A stretch of DNA of 64,000 nt from Bacillota bacterium (GTDB lineage Bacteria > Bacillota > Clostridia > Acetivibrionales > DSM-1351), in NCBI GenBank assembly GCA_023409265.1, contig JAEYHZ010000014.1, positions 62,001 to 126,000 of the forward strand, read 5' to 3'. Shown piece by piece: positions 1 through 7,591 of the stretch. Below the pieces are notes generated by a model, which was not told where the DNA came from, did not search any database, and worked only from the letters and a program-made list of their open reading frames with translations. The first letter of the stretch is position 1; every line of letters begins with the position of its first letter. The translations under genes were made by a program, and so were the position numbers.

Positions 1-241
1 CGGCAAAGAACGCTTCTGAAGCCCCTAATATTCTGATTAATGAATTCAGAGCATCACACAAAAGCTCAAAGTTTTCGGCAAGAATGAACTTGTCAACCTT
101 AAGCAGGGGTTCACACTCTGCTGCATTTATAATTATAGTACCTATATTTTTAACTAGCTTCTTATGGGTAGGGAAACCTGCTCCCCCTGCACCGACAATA
201 CCTGCTCCGTATATTACGCTGACTAAATTCTCAAATAACAT
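1..241 (-). CDS. pduS: PduS/RnfC-like electron-transfer protein, N-terminal part only
   Basis: Only about the first 80 residues lie in the window; the rest runs off the left edge. The start ATG is at 241. The translation contains the glycine-rich GAGIVGAGGAGFPTH stretch and then NAAECEPLL, typical of the NADH/flavin-binding domain at the N-terminus of RnfC and PduS proteins. In Pdu microcompartments PduS is a flavin and iron-sulfur protein proposed to reduce cobalamin for the adenosyltransferase. Its place at the end of a B12 diol-dehydratase operon that also encodes PduO supports PduS over a housekeeping RnfC. The iron-sulfur region cannot be checked here. Confidence 0.75.
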   Translation of the reverse strand, partial: MLFENLVSVIYGAGIVGAGGAGFPTHKKLVKNIGTIIINAAECEPLLKVDKFILAENFELLCDALNSLIRILGASEAFFA

Positions 242-322
242 TTAAACACCAACCTTCCGTACAAAACACATATAATGCTCACAACATTAAAAGTTAAGGC
301 ATAAATAAATGAACTTTTGTAC

Positions 323-571
323 TCAGTCTACTATTCCCACAATTGAAGCATCCACCGGTGCATGTTCCTTCTGAAGTGCAAGTCTTGCGGCACTGCCTGT
401 TGCCATCAGCACAACATCGCCTATTCCTGCTCCTGCCGTATCAACGGCTATAGTGTACTTTTCAACCGGTAAATTCATTTCCAGATGCTGGACCAGCATA
501 AACTTATAGCCCACAAGCATGTCATGCTTCCTCGTAGAAACTACGTTTCCTATAACCTTGCCAATAATCAT
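323..571 (-). CDS. pduN: EutN/CcmL-type microcompartment vertex protein (BMC-P)
   Basis: About 82 residues, beginning MIIGKVIGNVVSTRKHD, the usual EutN/CcmL/PduN opening. These proteins form pentamers that cap the vertices of microcompartment shells. The reading frame is open four codons further upstream, but a GGAGG ribosome site lies inside that extension and 5 nt before the ATG at 571, so 571 is the likely start. The conserved end (VDASIVGIVD) is intact. It is the only BMC-P gene seen here and lies between pduL and pduS. Confidence 0.88.
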   Translation of the reverse strand: MIIGKVIGNVVSTRKHDMLVGYKFMLVQHLEMNLPVEKYTIAVDTAGAGIGDVVLMATGSAARLALQKEHAPVDASIVGIVD

Positions 572-614
572 ATTAACCTCCATCTGAGTACATAGTACGC
601 AAACAAATAGTAAT

Positions 615-681
615 AAAAAGCCGTTTAAGGCTTTTTGAAGCGTGAAATATACGATGACTCATAAACAAACTTTTTCACGCT
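615..681 (-). other. Two hairpins in the pduL-pduN gap
   Basis: An 8-bp perfect stem (615-622 with 629-636, AAAAAGCC/GGCTTTTT) is followed by a 9-bp inverted repeat (639-647 with 673-681, AGCGTGAAA/TTTCACGCT). In the transcribed minus-strand RNA the first ends in a short U run and could partly terminate or protect the mRNA before the vertex-protein gene, which needs far fewer copies than the shell hexamers. The role is inferred. Confidence 0.45.
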
Positions 682-685
682 GAGC

Positions 686-1336
686 TCACCTGTCTTTCAA
701 AATTCTTACTCTGTCTCCCGACTTAATTCCTGCTGCATTTCCATCATCAGTATCAATATGCATTTCAGTGTTGAACCGGTCACTTACTCTTATCTGGACA
801 TTGTAAAATCTGGTAGGCCTTGTTCCTGTTAACTCAACATCAACACTGTCGTTATCCTTTAGTCCATATTCTGAAGCAGCGGCTGTTGTCATATGAATAT
901 GACGGTTGGCAATAATACAACCTTCTTTTATATGCACTACTCCTTTTGGTCCCACAATTACTACCGGTGATGAACCTTTAATCTCTCCTGAAGGTCTTAC
1001 GGGAGGAGTAATTCCAAGTCTCACAGCATCAGTTTTTGCCAGCTCAACCTGGGTAGCTTTTCTTACGGGTCCAAGGATACGGACTTTCTCAATACTTCTG
1101 AGACTGGGACCAACCAAAGTAACAAGCTCATTTGATGCAAATTCTTCACCCATAAGAGTTCTCAGTTTTGTGAGCTGATAGCCCTTGCCGTATAATAGAT
1201 CAAGATCTTCCTGCGTAACATGGACATGTCTGGCAGAAACCCCCACCTTGATTCCATCTTCCTTTTCCAGGTTCAGCTCATTTAATTGTTTCAGTACTTC
1301 AGAACATATTACATCAATCAAATTTTGCTCTATCAT
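686..1336 (-). CDS. pduL: Phosphate propanoyltransferase PduL
   Basis: About 216 residues. PduL converts acyl-CoA and phosphate to acyl-phosphate and recycles CoA inside the microcompartment. Both zinc-binding signatures are visible: SARHVHVT near the N-terminus and ANRHIHMT in the second half. The first ~20 residues (MIEQNLIDVICSEVLKQL) form an amphipathic helix followed by a charged linker, as in encapsulation peptides. I place the start at the ATG at 1336, after a G-rich ribosome site; a GTG four codons upstream is also in frame. It is separated from the preceding shell gene by a long hairpin. Confidence 0.92.
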   Translation of the reverse strand: MIEQNLIDVICSEVLKQLNELNLEKEDGIKVGVSARHVHVTQEDLDLLYGKGYQLTKLRTLMGEEFASNELVTLVGPSLRSIEKVRILGPVRKATQVELAKTDAVRLGITPPVRPSGEIKGSSPVVIVGPKGVVHIKEGCIIANRHIHMTTAAASEYGLKDNDSVDVELTGTRPTRFYNVQIRVSDRFNTEMHIDTDDGNAAGIKSGDRVRILKDR

Positions 1337-1405
1337 GGTAGCCCCCACTTGCCGCAGCAGCGGCGATAAAATAGTAATAGCATTGAATTTTCCCGGTTAT
1401 TTGTC

Positions 1406-1512
1406 AAAAACTCTCTCATTCAAGAAAACTTGCTTGCGTATTATATATCAGCTTTCCACATAGCAGGCAAATTTTCTTGTTATATAGGGAGGGTAACAAT
1501 GAGAGAGTTTTT
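1406..1512 (-). other. Long imperfect hairpin between shell gene and pduL
   Basis: Perfect 15-bp arms at 1406-1420 and 1498-1512 (AAAAACTCTCTCATT and its complement) enclose a second 8-bp stem (1421-1428 with 1472-1479) that continues with one mismatch. It fills the gap between a BMC-H gene and pduL. A stem of this size would strongly affect mRNA processing or stability and could set the shell-to-enzyme ratio. It does not share the core of the 160-nt elements at 2500 and 3121. Confidence 0.6.
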
Positions 1513-1534
1513 AACCATGTTACACAACATAAAA

Positions 1535-1813
1535 CTACTTAATAGAAGGGAGTATTTTTTCAATGTCACCATGTGGTCTTGGAATAACGTGAGTTGCAAC
1601 AATTTCACCAAGCTTTGCTGCCGCAGCTGCACCGGCCTCTGTTGCTGCCTTTACTGCTCCAACGTCACCTCTTACCATAACACTTACAAGACCGGATCCG
1701 ATCTTTTCTGTTCCTACCAATACAACATTTGCTGCCTTTACCATGGCATCTGCAGCTTCAATTGCTGCAACAAGTCCTCTTGTTTCTACCATTCCCAATG
1801 CTTCATTATTCAT
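1535..1813 (-). CDS. BMC-H shell hexamer protein (PduA/PduJ/EutM type)
   Basis: A 92-residue single BMC-domain protein: ALGMVETRGLVAAIEAADAM, then GSGLVSVMVRGDVGAVKAATEAG and the C-terminal VIPRPHGDIEKIL. Such proteins form the hexagonal facet tiles with a central pore. The frame stays open for another 45 codons upstream, but a clear AGGAGG lies 8 nt before the ATG at 1813 and the upstream codons have no BMC similarity, so 1813 is the start. It is nearly identical over most of its length to the paralogue at 2662-2934, which implies recent duplication. Confidence 0.93.
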   Translation of the reverse strand: MNNEALGMVETRGLVAAIEAADAMVKAANVVLVGTEKIGSGLVSVMVRGDVGAVKAATEAGAAAAAKLGEIVATHVIPRPHGDIEKILPSIK

Positions 1814-1940
1814 GATTCTTACCTCCTGTTTTTTGTTTTGATTAATTGGATTTATAACTTCTTCCTGTTTAACTTCGGGTGTTTGATCACATTCGTTGTT
1901 TACTTCCTGTGTTTGAGTTCCTTTAGCCTTGACCATTTTT

Positions 1941-2076
1941 AGTACCATTTGCCTTTCATGCTCACCAAATTTGAATGCAATATATTCACGTACCTACCGT
2001 GAGCTGATAAGGCGTGAATGGTACTTTGCACATCGCCATTACGCACGACTTTTTGTGCGGAAATACTGGCGGTGCA
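1941..2076 (-). other. Tandem hairpins between two shell genes
   Basis: The gap holds a stem-loop with 9-bp outer arms (1941-1949 with 2017-2025, AGTACCATT/AATGGTACT) and further internal pairing. Next to it is a nested hairpin (2034-2038 with 2067-2071 and 2042-2046 with 2055-2059). An open frame crosses the gap but has no recognisable protein and no ribosome site. It is probably an RNA-level control or stability element; the function is inferred. Confidence 0.45.
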
Positions 2077-2122
2077 TAAGTTCCGCCGGGGCTGATTTAA
2101 TTTGAAGTGCTTTTCTTTAAAA

Positions 2123-2407
2123 TTAAACCACTTCTCCCCCACCTACAAATTTGAGTATCTCGGAATGCGGACGAGCAATTACTGCTTTTGCAACAACCTT
2201 TCCTACTCTGTTTGCAGCAGTTACGCCTGATTCGAGTGCAGCTGTTACAGCTGATATGCTTCCTTTTATTACTATTGTAACAAGCCTTCCTCCAAGCCGT
2301 CTTTCGGTGCACATAAGCTCAACCTCAGATGTCTTCAGCATGGCATCCAGACCTTCAATGGCAGCAGTCAGGCTTTGAACCTCCATTAATGCGATAGAAT
2401 ACTCCAT
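2123..2407 (-). CDS. Divergent BMC-H shell protein
   Basis: About 94 residues with one BMC domain: SIALMEVQSLTAAIEGLDAM, then LVTIVIKGSISAVTAALESG and AKAVIARPHSEILKFV. The pore region differs from the two PduA-like paralogues beside it, so it may carry a different permeability or assembly role. A GGGAGG ribosome site 5 nt before the ATG at 2407 fixes the start and rules out the 21-codon upstream extension. The C-terminus is short (VGGGEVV). Confidence 0.88.
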   Translation of the reverse strand: MEYSIALMEVQSLTAAIEGLDAMLKTSEVELMCTERRLGGRLVTIVIKGSISAVTAALESGVTAANRVGKVVAKAVIARPHSEILKFVGGGEVV

Positions 2408-2499
2408 TTTACCTCCCAAGCCATGTGATGGCTTTGTCCCCATGTACAGCTTCAATAGGATTGCCCCCATGATTTGTCCCAGCGGGGCCTGACCTATTT

Positions 2500-2659
2500 A
2501 GGCATGATTAAATAATAACTTCCCCATTTTAAGGCGGCTCTTTTCCGCCAATACGACCTTGTCGTCAGTTGCAATAAAGCAATTATTGCGCCTTCCTCCG
2601 CCTTGTCTTGACGAAAAATATCTCGCCTTAAAAGGTCGATTTATTATTTAATCATACCT
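2500..2659 (-). ncRNA. Structured 160-nt intercistronic RNA element, copy A
   Basis: The element starts just after the stop codon of the BMC-H gene at 2662. Outer arms of 19 bp (2500-2518 with 2641-2659, one mismatch) enclose a 10-bp stem (2527-2536 with 2624-2633, TTTTAAGGCG/CGCCTTAAAA) and a third stem (2540-2550 with 2609-2619) that pairs fully only as minus-strand RNA, through G-U wobbles. The core 2566-2605 is identical to 40 bases of copy B and holds the hairpin GCAATAATTGCTTTATTGC on the minus strand. Stem sequences differ from copy B while pairing is kept, so I call it RNA rather than a plain DNA repeat. I do not recognise the family. Confidence 0.6.
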
Positions 2660-2661
2660 GA

Positions 2662-2934
2662 TTACTTAAATTTTGGAAGTATCTTTTCGATATCAGTGTG
2701 CGGTCTTGGTATTACATGAACCGCAACCAGTTCACCAAGTCTCTGAGCAGCTGATGCTCCTGCTTCGGTAGCTGCTTTAACTGCACCTACATCTCCTCTT
2801 ACCATAACTGTTACCAGTCCGGATCCGATTTTTTCAGTTCCGACCAAAACTACATTTGCTGCCTTTACCATAGCGTCTGCTGCTTCTATTGATGCAGTTA
2901 ATCCTCTTGTTTCTACCATTCCTAAAGCTTCCAT
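2662..2934 (-). CDS. BMC-H shell hexamer protein (PduA/PduJ/EutM type)
   Basis: A 90-residue single BMC-domain protein starting MEALGMVETRGLTASIEAAD and ending VIPRPHTDIEKILPKFK. It is almost the same protein as the one at 1535-1813, differing mainly at the N-terminus and at a few positions (LTASIEAAD versus LVAAIEAAD; ASAAQRLGEL versus AAAAAKLGEI). It should be a major facet protein. It is flanked on both sides by copies of the 160-nt RNA element. Confidence 0.93.
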   Translation of the reverse strand: MEALGMVETRGLTASIEAADAMVKAANVVLVGTEKIGSGLVTVMVRGDVGAVKAATEAGASAAQRLGELVAVHVIPRPHTDIEKILPKFK

Positions 2935-3019
2935 AATAAAATCTCCCTTCAGATTTTTAAATAGATTTTAATTTGTAAATGTTTAACATAAACTTTTTAT
3001 TTTATAAGTTCAATCTTAT

Positions 3020-3101
3020 AACGCCTCGCTTTAGAGAAAATTTTTCGATTGTACGAAAATCTTCTTACATCAGCGGCGTTTCAACGAGGCAGCGCCTCGT
3101 T
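3020..3101 (-). other. Hairpins in the gap between shell genes
   Basis: Beside RNA element copy B, this stretch contains AACGCC/GGCGTT arms (about 3020 and 3074-3080) enclosing an ATTTTTCG/CGAAAAT stem-loop. A compact hairpin follows (3083-3090 with 3094-3101, AACGAGGC/GCCTCGTT, 3-nt loop). The layout recalls the 160-nt elements but lacks their conserved core. The 2935-3269 gap therefore appears to be all structured RNA; I see no coding frame in it. Confidence 0.4.
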
Positions 3102-3120
3102 ATTTGTTAAGTTTGTCCTC

Positions 3121-3280
3121 AGGACTCTTAAAACAATAACCTCCCACTTTTGAAGCGGTTATTTTCCGATATTTCTACGTTGTCATCAGTTGCAATAAAG
3201 CAATTATTGCGCCTTCCTCCGCCTTGAACTATCGAAAAATTCCTCGCTTCAAAATCGTGTGTTATTATTTTAAGAGTCCT
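3121..3280 (-). ncRNA. Structured 160-nt intercistronic RNA element, copy B
   Basis: It has the same length and layout as copy A at 2500-2659. The outer stem is 3121-3133 with 3268-3280 (13 bp, perfect), continued by 3135-3140 with 3261-3266. The second stem is 3148-3157 with 3245-3254 (TTTTGAAGCG/CGCTTCAAAA). The third stem is 3161-3171 with 3230-3240. The 40-base core 3187-3226 is identical to copy A. Outer and middle stems differ in sequence from copy A but still pair, at identical offsets (27 and 133 nt). The 3-prime end of the preceding BMC gene (stop at 3270-3272) lies within the outer stem. Confidence 0.6.
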
Positions 3281-3587
3281 TACCTACACTGCAAAGCTTC
3301 ATCATCTTCTGAGTTTCTTCATCAGGCCTTGCAATAACATGGTGTGTTATTACTCCTGAACACTGGTTTGCGGCATCAACTCCTGCCTGAACGGCAGCCT
3401 GCACGGAAGATACACTGCCTTCAAGCTTTACCAGCATTACAAGCGGTACAGCTACGCCATCCCCCCCTGCCGGTTTTGTGGAGTCAAGGGCCACTATTCT
3501 GACATCAGCTGCTTTTGCCGCCGCATCTGCTGCCTTGATAGCTGTAACAAATCCATATACTTCTATAAATCCGACTGCCTGAGACAT
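3270..3587 (-). CDS. BMC-domain shell protein with lengthened loop
   Basis: A 105-residue BMC-domain protein: AVGFIEVYGFVTAIKAADAA, a longer Gly/Pro-rich loop (STKPAGGDGVAVP), then LVMLVKLEGSVSSVQAAVQAG and THHVIARPDEETQKMM. The inserted loop near residue 40 and the polar C-terminus set it apart from the PduA-like tiles, suggesting a specialised pore or edge protein. It is the first shell gene after the enzymes, 39 bp downstream of the alcohol dehydrogenase. The exact subtype cannot be settled by eye. Confidence 0.85.
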   Translation of the reverse strand: MSQAVGFIEVYGFVTAIKAADAAAKAADVRIVALDSTKPAGGDGVAVPLVMLVKLEGSVSSVQAAVQAGVDAANQCSGVITHHVIARPDEETQKMMKLCSVGKDS

Positions 3588-3626
3588 AAGTTATACTCCT
3601 TCAATTTCATCTGCGTGTTACACACA

Positions 3627-4832
3627 CTAGGCATCCTTATTCACGTATGCTACTTTAATTCCCTTAAGTGCCACATTTGTTTCCATAGCCTCATTCAACT
3701 CATAAAGACCAAATTTATGTGTAACCAACTCTTCCAGCGGGATTCCAACTTCCTTTGCTCTCTTGACGAAAGCTATTGTTACGGGGTATTCCAGCGGAGA
3801 GTATGTCCAGGAACCTACAACTGTTATTTCCTTCTGACATATGTCAAAGTGAGGATTGAGCTTGCTGTCTCCGTTGTTTACGAAGAAGCCCATTTCACAA
3901 AGTCCGCCGCCCTTTCTTACATACTTCCAAACCTCTGAGGAAGCGGCCGGTGCTCCTGTGCACTGGAATGCAAAATCTGCACCCAAACCTTTGGACAGGT
4001 TCTTTACAAAGTCAACTCTCTTTTCCAGAGTATCAACTTCTTTAAAGTTGATGGTGTCCAAAGCTCCCATCTTTCTGGCATACTGAAGTCTCTGGTTGTC
4101 ACCGTCCAGTGCAATTATATGTCTGATACCGTAAGTCTTAAGCACTGCTGTTACCATCAGTCCTACAGGTCCGCAGCCCTGAATGAGCACTTTGCTGTCA
4201 AAATTTAAAAGATTTGTTGTTCTTGCACGTTCTACAGCATGAACTGCCACCGCCGCAAGTTCCACCAGCATTCTCTGTTCAAGATTCAAATCCGAAACCT
4301 TGAAGAAAGTCGAACCCTTTTTCAAAACAATATGTGTTGCAAACCATCCGTTGAGGTGGGAATCACTGCTGTCCGGAATGAGACCGTAAATACCGGAGTT
4401 TTCACAGAGGTTTGGCTTTTCTGGATGTAGCCTGCACATTGCACATTCTCCGCAAACCATTACCGAAGATACCAATTTGTCACCTATTGCAACACTATTT
4501 CCGGCGGTATCCTTCTTTATGTTCCTACCCATTGCTATTATTTCGCCGGTACCTTCATGCCCCAGAACTACCGGAATGAGTCCAAAGGGATCACCCTTCC
4601 ATTCATGAACGTCGGTACCGCAGACACCGCAGCCCTCCACTCTTACGAGTATTTCATCATCCTTTATTTCAGGTATTGGAAACTCTTTTACCTCGATTGT
4701 CTTTGTGCCGGTCAGCATTGCTACACGCGCAGTCTTTGAATCAACCGGACTTGCTGCTTTTGAGCCTGAACCCATCATTTCATCTATAACTGACTTAACA
4801 ATAGCTTCAAGTTCTCTTTCGCTTATTGCCAT
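3627..4832 (-). CDS. Zinc-dependent alcohol dehydrogenase (MDR family) with encapsulation peptide
   Basis: About 401 residues. The first ~20 residues (MAISERELEAIVKSVIDEMM) are an amphipathic encapsulation-type helix, then a linker, then a medium-chain dehydrogenase: GCGVCGTDVHEWKGD and GHEGTGEI (catalytic zinc), a four-cysteine structural zinc lobe (CGECAMCRLHPEKPNLC), and a GCGPVGLM nucleotide-binding turn. In the compartment it probably interconverts propionaldehyde and propanol, recycling NAD+ as PduQ does. PduQ itself is an iron-type enzyme of another family, so this is a functional substitute. It could also act as lactaldehyde reductase. The ATG at 4832 is preferred over an upstream TTG. 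Confidence 0.88.
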   Translation of the reverse strand: MAISERELEAIVKSVIDEMMGSGSKAASPVDSKTARVAMLTGTKTIEVKEFPIPEIKDDEILVRVEGCGVCGTDVHEWKGDPFGLIPVVLGHEGTGEIIAMGRNIKKDTAGNSVAIGDKLVSSVMVCGECAMCRLHPEKPNLCENSGIYGLIPDSSDSHLNGWFATHIVLKKGSTFFKVSDLNLEQRMLVELAAVAVHAVERARTTNLLNFDSKVLIQGCGPVGLMVTAVLKTYGIRHIIALDGDNQRLQYARKMGALDTINFKEVDTLEKRVDFVKNLSKGLGADFAFQCTGAPAASSEVWKYVRKGGGLCEMGFFVNNGDSKLNPHFDICQKEITVVGSWTYSPLEYPVTIAFVKRAKEVGIPLEELVTHKFGLYELNEAMETNVALKGIKVAYVNKDA

Positions 4833-4892
4833 TAAGTACACCCCCAAATTTAATTTTATAACCCCGAGTTAATTTATATAAATTTTAAAAAC

Positions 4893-6350
4893 TTAAACAA
4901 TTCTGAAGCTGTCCGACATTACACATCTTCTTTTTCTGGTAAAGGAAGCTGACGAGGTTATTCCCTCACCTGTTGGGCCGGCAATTGTAAAGGTCGTATA
5001 ACCTTCGCTTCCAAACCCTATACCTGCATAGGAAGGGGCATTCTTTACGAATATTGTAGTTTCAATTGCCTTTGCAAATCTTGTCAGATGGTCAATATTC
5101 TTTGAATGCATATGAGCGGTATGTCTGTTCCCATGCTCAGCCTTAACGGCAAATGTTATTGCTTCATCTATGTCATCCACCTTAACTATAGGCAATATTG
5201 GCATCATCAGCTCTTCCATTACAAATGGATGATCGGCAGGAGTTTCACAGATAATACACCTGATTTCATCTCCAACATTTATACCCATTTGTTCAAGTAT
5301 GAGCTTTGCATCCTTTCCAACCCACTTCTTATTAATCATCAGCTGTCTTCTCGGTCTGTCAGAACAGCCGCTGCCCTGTTCCTCCCTTTTTTCGGTAAGA
5401 ACAATATCAACAAGCCTGTCAATCTCTGAGCCCTTTAACAAATACGCACCGTTTTTCAGCATGTAATGTACCAGTTCGTCAGCTATGGACTTTAATGCGA
5501 ATACTTCCTTTTCTGCTATACATGGCAGGTTGTTGTCAAAGGTACAGCCGTCTATTATGTCCTTTGCAGCCTTTTTAATATCTGCGGTATCATCCACTAT
5601 AACTGGAGGATTTCCTGCTCCGGCACCTATTGCCTTTTTACCTGATGACAATAATGCTTTTACCACTCCGGGACCTCCTGTAGCAACCAGAAGCTTTACA
5701 TTCGGGTCCTTCATCATTGCATCAGCAGATTTAAGTGTTGGTTTTACCACAGAACATACAAGGTTTTTAGGTCCGCCTATCTTTAAAATCGCCCGGTTTA
5801 CTAAATCAACTGCGTAATTTGAAACGTTTATGGCGTTGGGATGGGGGTTGAAAACCACCGCATTTCCGCCAGCCAGCATTCCTATACTATTGCAGATAAC
5901 CGTTTCACTTGGATTGGTACTTGGGGTAATTGCTCCGATCAATCCGAAGGGTGCAAGCTCAACCAGTGTTAAACCGCCATCCCCTGACTTCGCATATGTT
6001 GTAAGATCTTCAGTACCGGGCGTCTTTTCAGCTACCAGTCTGTGCTTGAGCACCTTGTGTGCCACTTTGCCCATTCCGGTTTCCTCCACTCCCATTTTTG
6101 CCATTGTTTCAGCTTCTTCTAAAGTTAGCCTGCGGATTTCTGAAATTATATCTTCGCGCTGCTTTAATGTAAAAGTTCTAAAGGTTTTATAAGCAGCAGC
6201 CGCTTCCTTCAAAGCCTCTTCCATGGTTTCAAAAACTCCAAGGAGGCTGGAACCATTGTTTTTTTCGGCCGGTAAACTACTTTTGTCATCCTGCATTACA
6301 TTTTTCAACACCTTGGCAACAATTTCATTTATTAGTGTATCGTTAATCAC
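4893..6350 (-). CDS. pduP: CoA-acylating propionaldehyde dehydrogenase PduP
   Basis: A 485-residue aldehyde dehydrogenase of the PduP/EutE type. It oxidises propionaldehyde with NAD+ and CoA to propionyl-CoA. An N-terminal encapsulation helix (MINDTLINEIVAKVLKNVMQ) and a charged linker precede the catalytic domain. Visible motifs are ITPSTNPSETVICNSIGM, ATGGPGVVKALLSSGKKAIG, and the catalytic cysteine in DNNLPCIAEKEV. Length matches the family. It lies between pduO and the alcohol dehydrogenase, so the two aldehyde-using enzymes are adjacent. Confidence 0.95.
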   Translation of the reverse strand: MINDTLINEIVAKVLKNVMQDDKSSLPAEKNNGSSLLGVFETMEEALKEAAAAYKTFRTFTLKQREDIISEIRRLTLEEAETMAKMGVEETGMGKVAHKVLKHRLVAEKTPGTEDLTTYAKSGDGGLTLVELAPFGLIGAITPSTNPSETVICNSIGMLAGGNAVVFNPHPNAINVSNYAVDLVNRAILKIGGPKNLVCSVVKPTLKSADAMMKDPNVKLLVATGGPGVVKALLSSGKKAIGAGAGNPPVIVDDTADIKKAAKDIIDGCTFDNNLPCIAEKEVFALKSIADELVHYMLKNGAYLLKGSEIDRLVDIVLTEKREEQGSGCSDRPRRQLMINKKWVGKDAKLILEQMGINVGDEIRCIICETPADHPFVMEELMMPILPIVKVDDIDEAITFAVKAEHGNRHTAHMHSKNIDHLTRFAKAIETTIFVKNAPSYAGIGFGSEGYTTFTIAGPTGEGITSSASFTRKRRCVMSDSFRIV

Positions 6351-6524
6351 TTTGCTACCCCCTGTCTCTTTGTACTCATTTTAGTGACAAGAAAATTCGC
6401 CACCCTCGGTTTTCTAGTGCTCATTTCTTTCCAAACCCCACATATAGGAATTTAGTAATTTGAAATTTTCTGGTGTACCGATCCAACTTAAGCTATTTCA
6501 GCACTTACAGGCATGTTAGACATA

Positions 6525-7514
6525 CTATAAATTCCCATACGCCGAAAATACTTTTGCTCCGTATTCGGCCAGCATTTTATCCTGTTCTGCAGTGCCCCCG
6601 CTCACACCAAGGCCTCCCAGGAGCTTTGAATCCCTTATCAGGGGTACACCTCCTGCAAAGACCACTATTCTTCCACTGTTGGTATACTGCAAGCCATATA
6701 GTGAACTTCCCGGCCGGGATAACCGTCCCGCTTCTTCTGTGGTCATTTTCAGTGCTGCAGAGGTATAAGCCTTGTTCATTGCAATATCTATACTTGCAAT
6801 AAATGATGAATCCATTTTGTGCAGCAATATTAAGTTTGCCCCCTCATCCGCTATTGCAATTACAGCATTCAAACCGTTTCGTTCTGCTTCCTTTTCGATT
6901 TCCTCGGCAACGTGTTTAGCACTGTCAAGGCTGAGTTTATATGATGGTCCCGGGACTGTATTTTCAGCTTTTGTCCCTGATATTTCAGCCAATACATTTC
7001 CTACAGTCTTTTTAATCCTGCCAACCAGCTCAGTGTATCTGGCCATACTGTAAATGAGATCTGAAAGTCTGTTTATATAGGCAAGAACAATACTATCAAG
7101 TAAACCTTTACTATTCAGCTCAACTGCTATTCTTTCAGCTCTTCTTATAATTGTCCTTGAAACATCAAGTGAAGAGCTTAATGTACTTTCACCCTGGAGT
7201 ATGAATCCATCAAAGCTTCCTGTTACCTTCTGATATGCATCTATTTTCTTTTCAAAGGCTTCTATCAAAGCTTTGTCCAGGTACTGTCCACCGCCTGCTA
7301 TCTGAGAATTGACGGCTATAACCTGCCTTTGTATTTCACTGATATCACTGCTTACGGTATCAAACTCATCAAAGGACTTTGCAACTCCAAGTGAACTGGT
7401 GAATTCGTCCATTGTTCCAAGCAGGTGAATCAGCTGGTCGCTTTTCGGTATTCTATTATTTAAAGTATCTGTCATACCTGAGTCACCGTTTCTGGTGTAC
7501 AACTGCATCATCAT
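6525..7514 (-). CDS. pduO: PduO: cobalamin adenosyltransferase fused to a GlcG/HbpS-type domain
   Basis: A 329-residue two-domain protein. Residues ~1-170 are a PduO-type ATP:cob(I)alamin adenosyltransferase: YTRNGDSG, GTMDEFTSSLG, RRAERIAVEL and INRLSDLIYSMAR. Residues ~190-329 are a GlcG/HbpS/PduO C-terminal domain (IAIADEGANLILLHKMD ... GLGVSGGTAEQD). It regenerates adenosylcobalamin for the diol dehydratase. Three ATG codons in a row follow an AAGGAGG; the second or third (to 7508) has the better spacing. The neighbours pduG and pduP fit. Confidence 0.93.
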   Translation of the reverse strand: MMMQLYTRNGDSGMTDTLNNRIPKSDQLIHLLGTMDEFTSSLGVAKSFDEFDTVSSDISEIQRQVIAVNSQIAGGGQYLDKALIEAFEKKIDAYQKVTGSFDGFILQGESTLSSSLDVSRTIIRRAERIAVELNSKGLLDSIVLAYINRLSDLIYSMARYTELVGRIKKTVGNVLAEISGTKAENTVPGPSYKLSLDSAKHVAEEIEKEAERNGLNAVIAIADEGANLILLHKMDSSFIASIDIAMNKAYTSAALKMTTEEAGRLSRPGSSLYGLQYTNSGRIVVFAGGVPLIRDSKLLGGLGVSGGTAEQDKMLAEYGAKVFSAYGNL

Positions 7515-7591
7515 TCCTCCTTGATTTTCATAAGGGCTTTTAAGACCCGTGCTTTTAATAAAAAGCCTCTTGAAAAATTGGGTGTTATTAT

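Noticed and set aside
1814..1948. 45-codon N-terminal extension of the BMC-H protein at 1535
   Set aside because: An AGGAGG ribosome site lies directly before the internal ATG, and the extension has no BMC similarity.
1939..2142. 67-codon open frame between shell genes
   Set aside because: No ribosome site or protein pattern; the stretch is explained by hairpins.
2500..3280. CRISPR or IS-derived repeat pair
   Set aside because: There are only two copies, with no spacer array or transposase and no target-site duplications; the arms differ between copies while keeping pairing.
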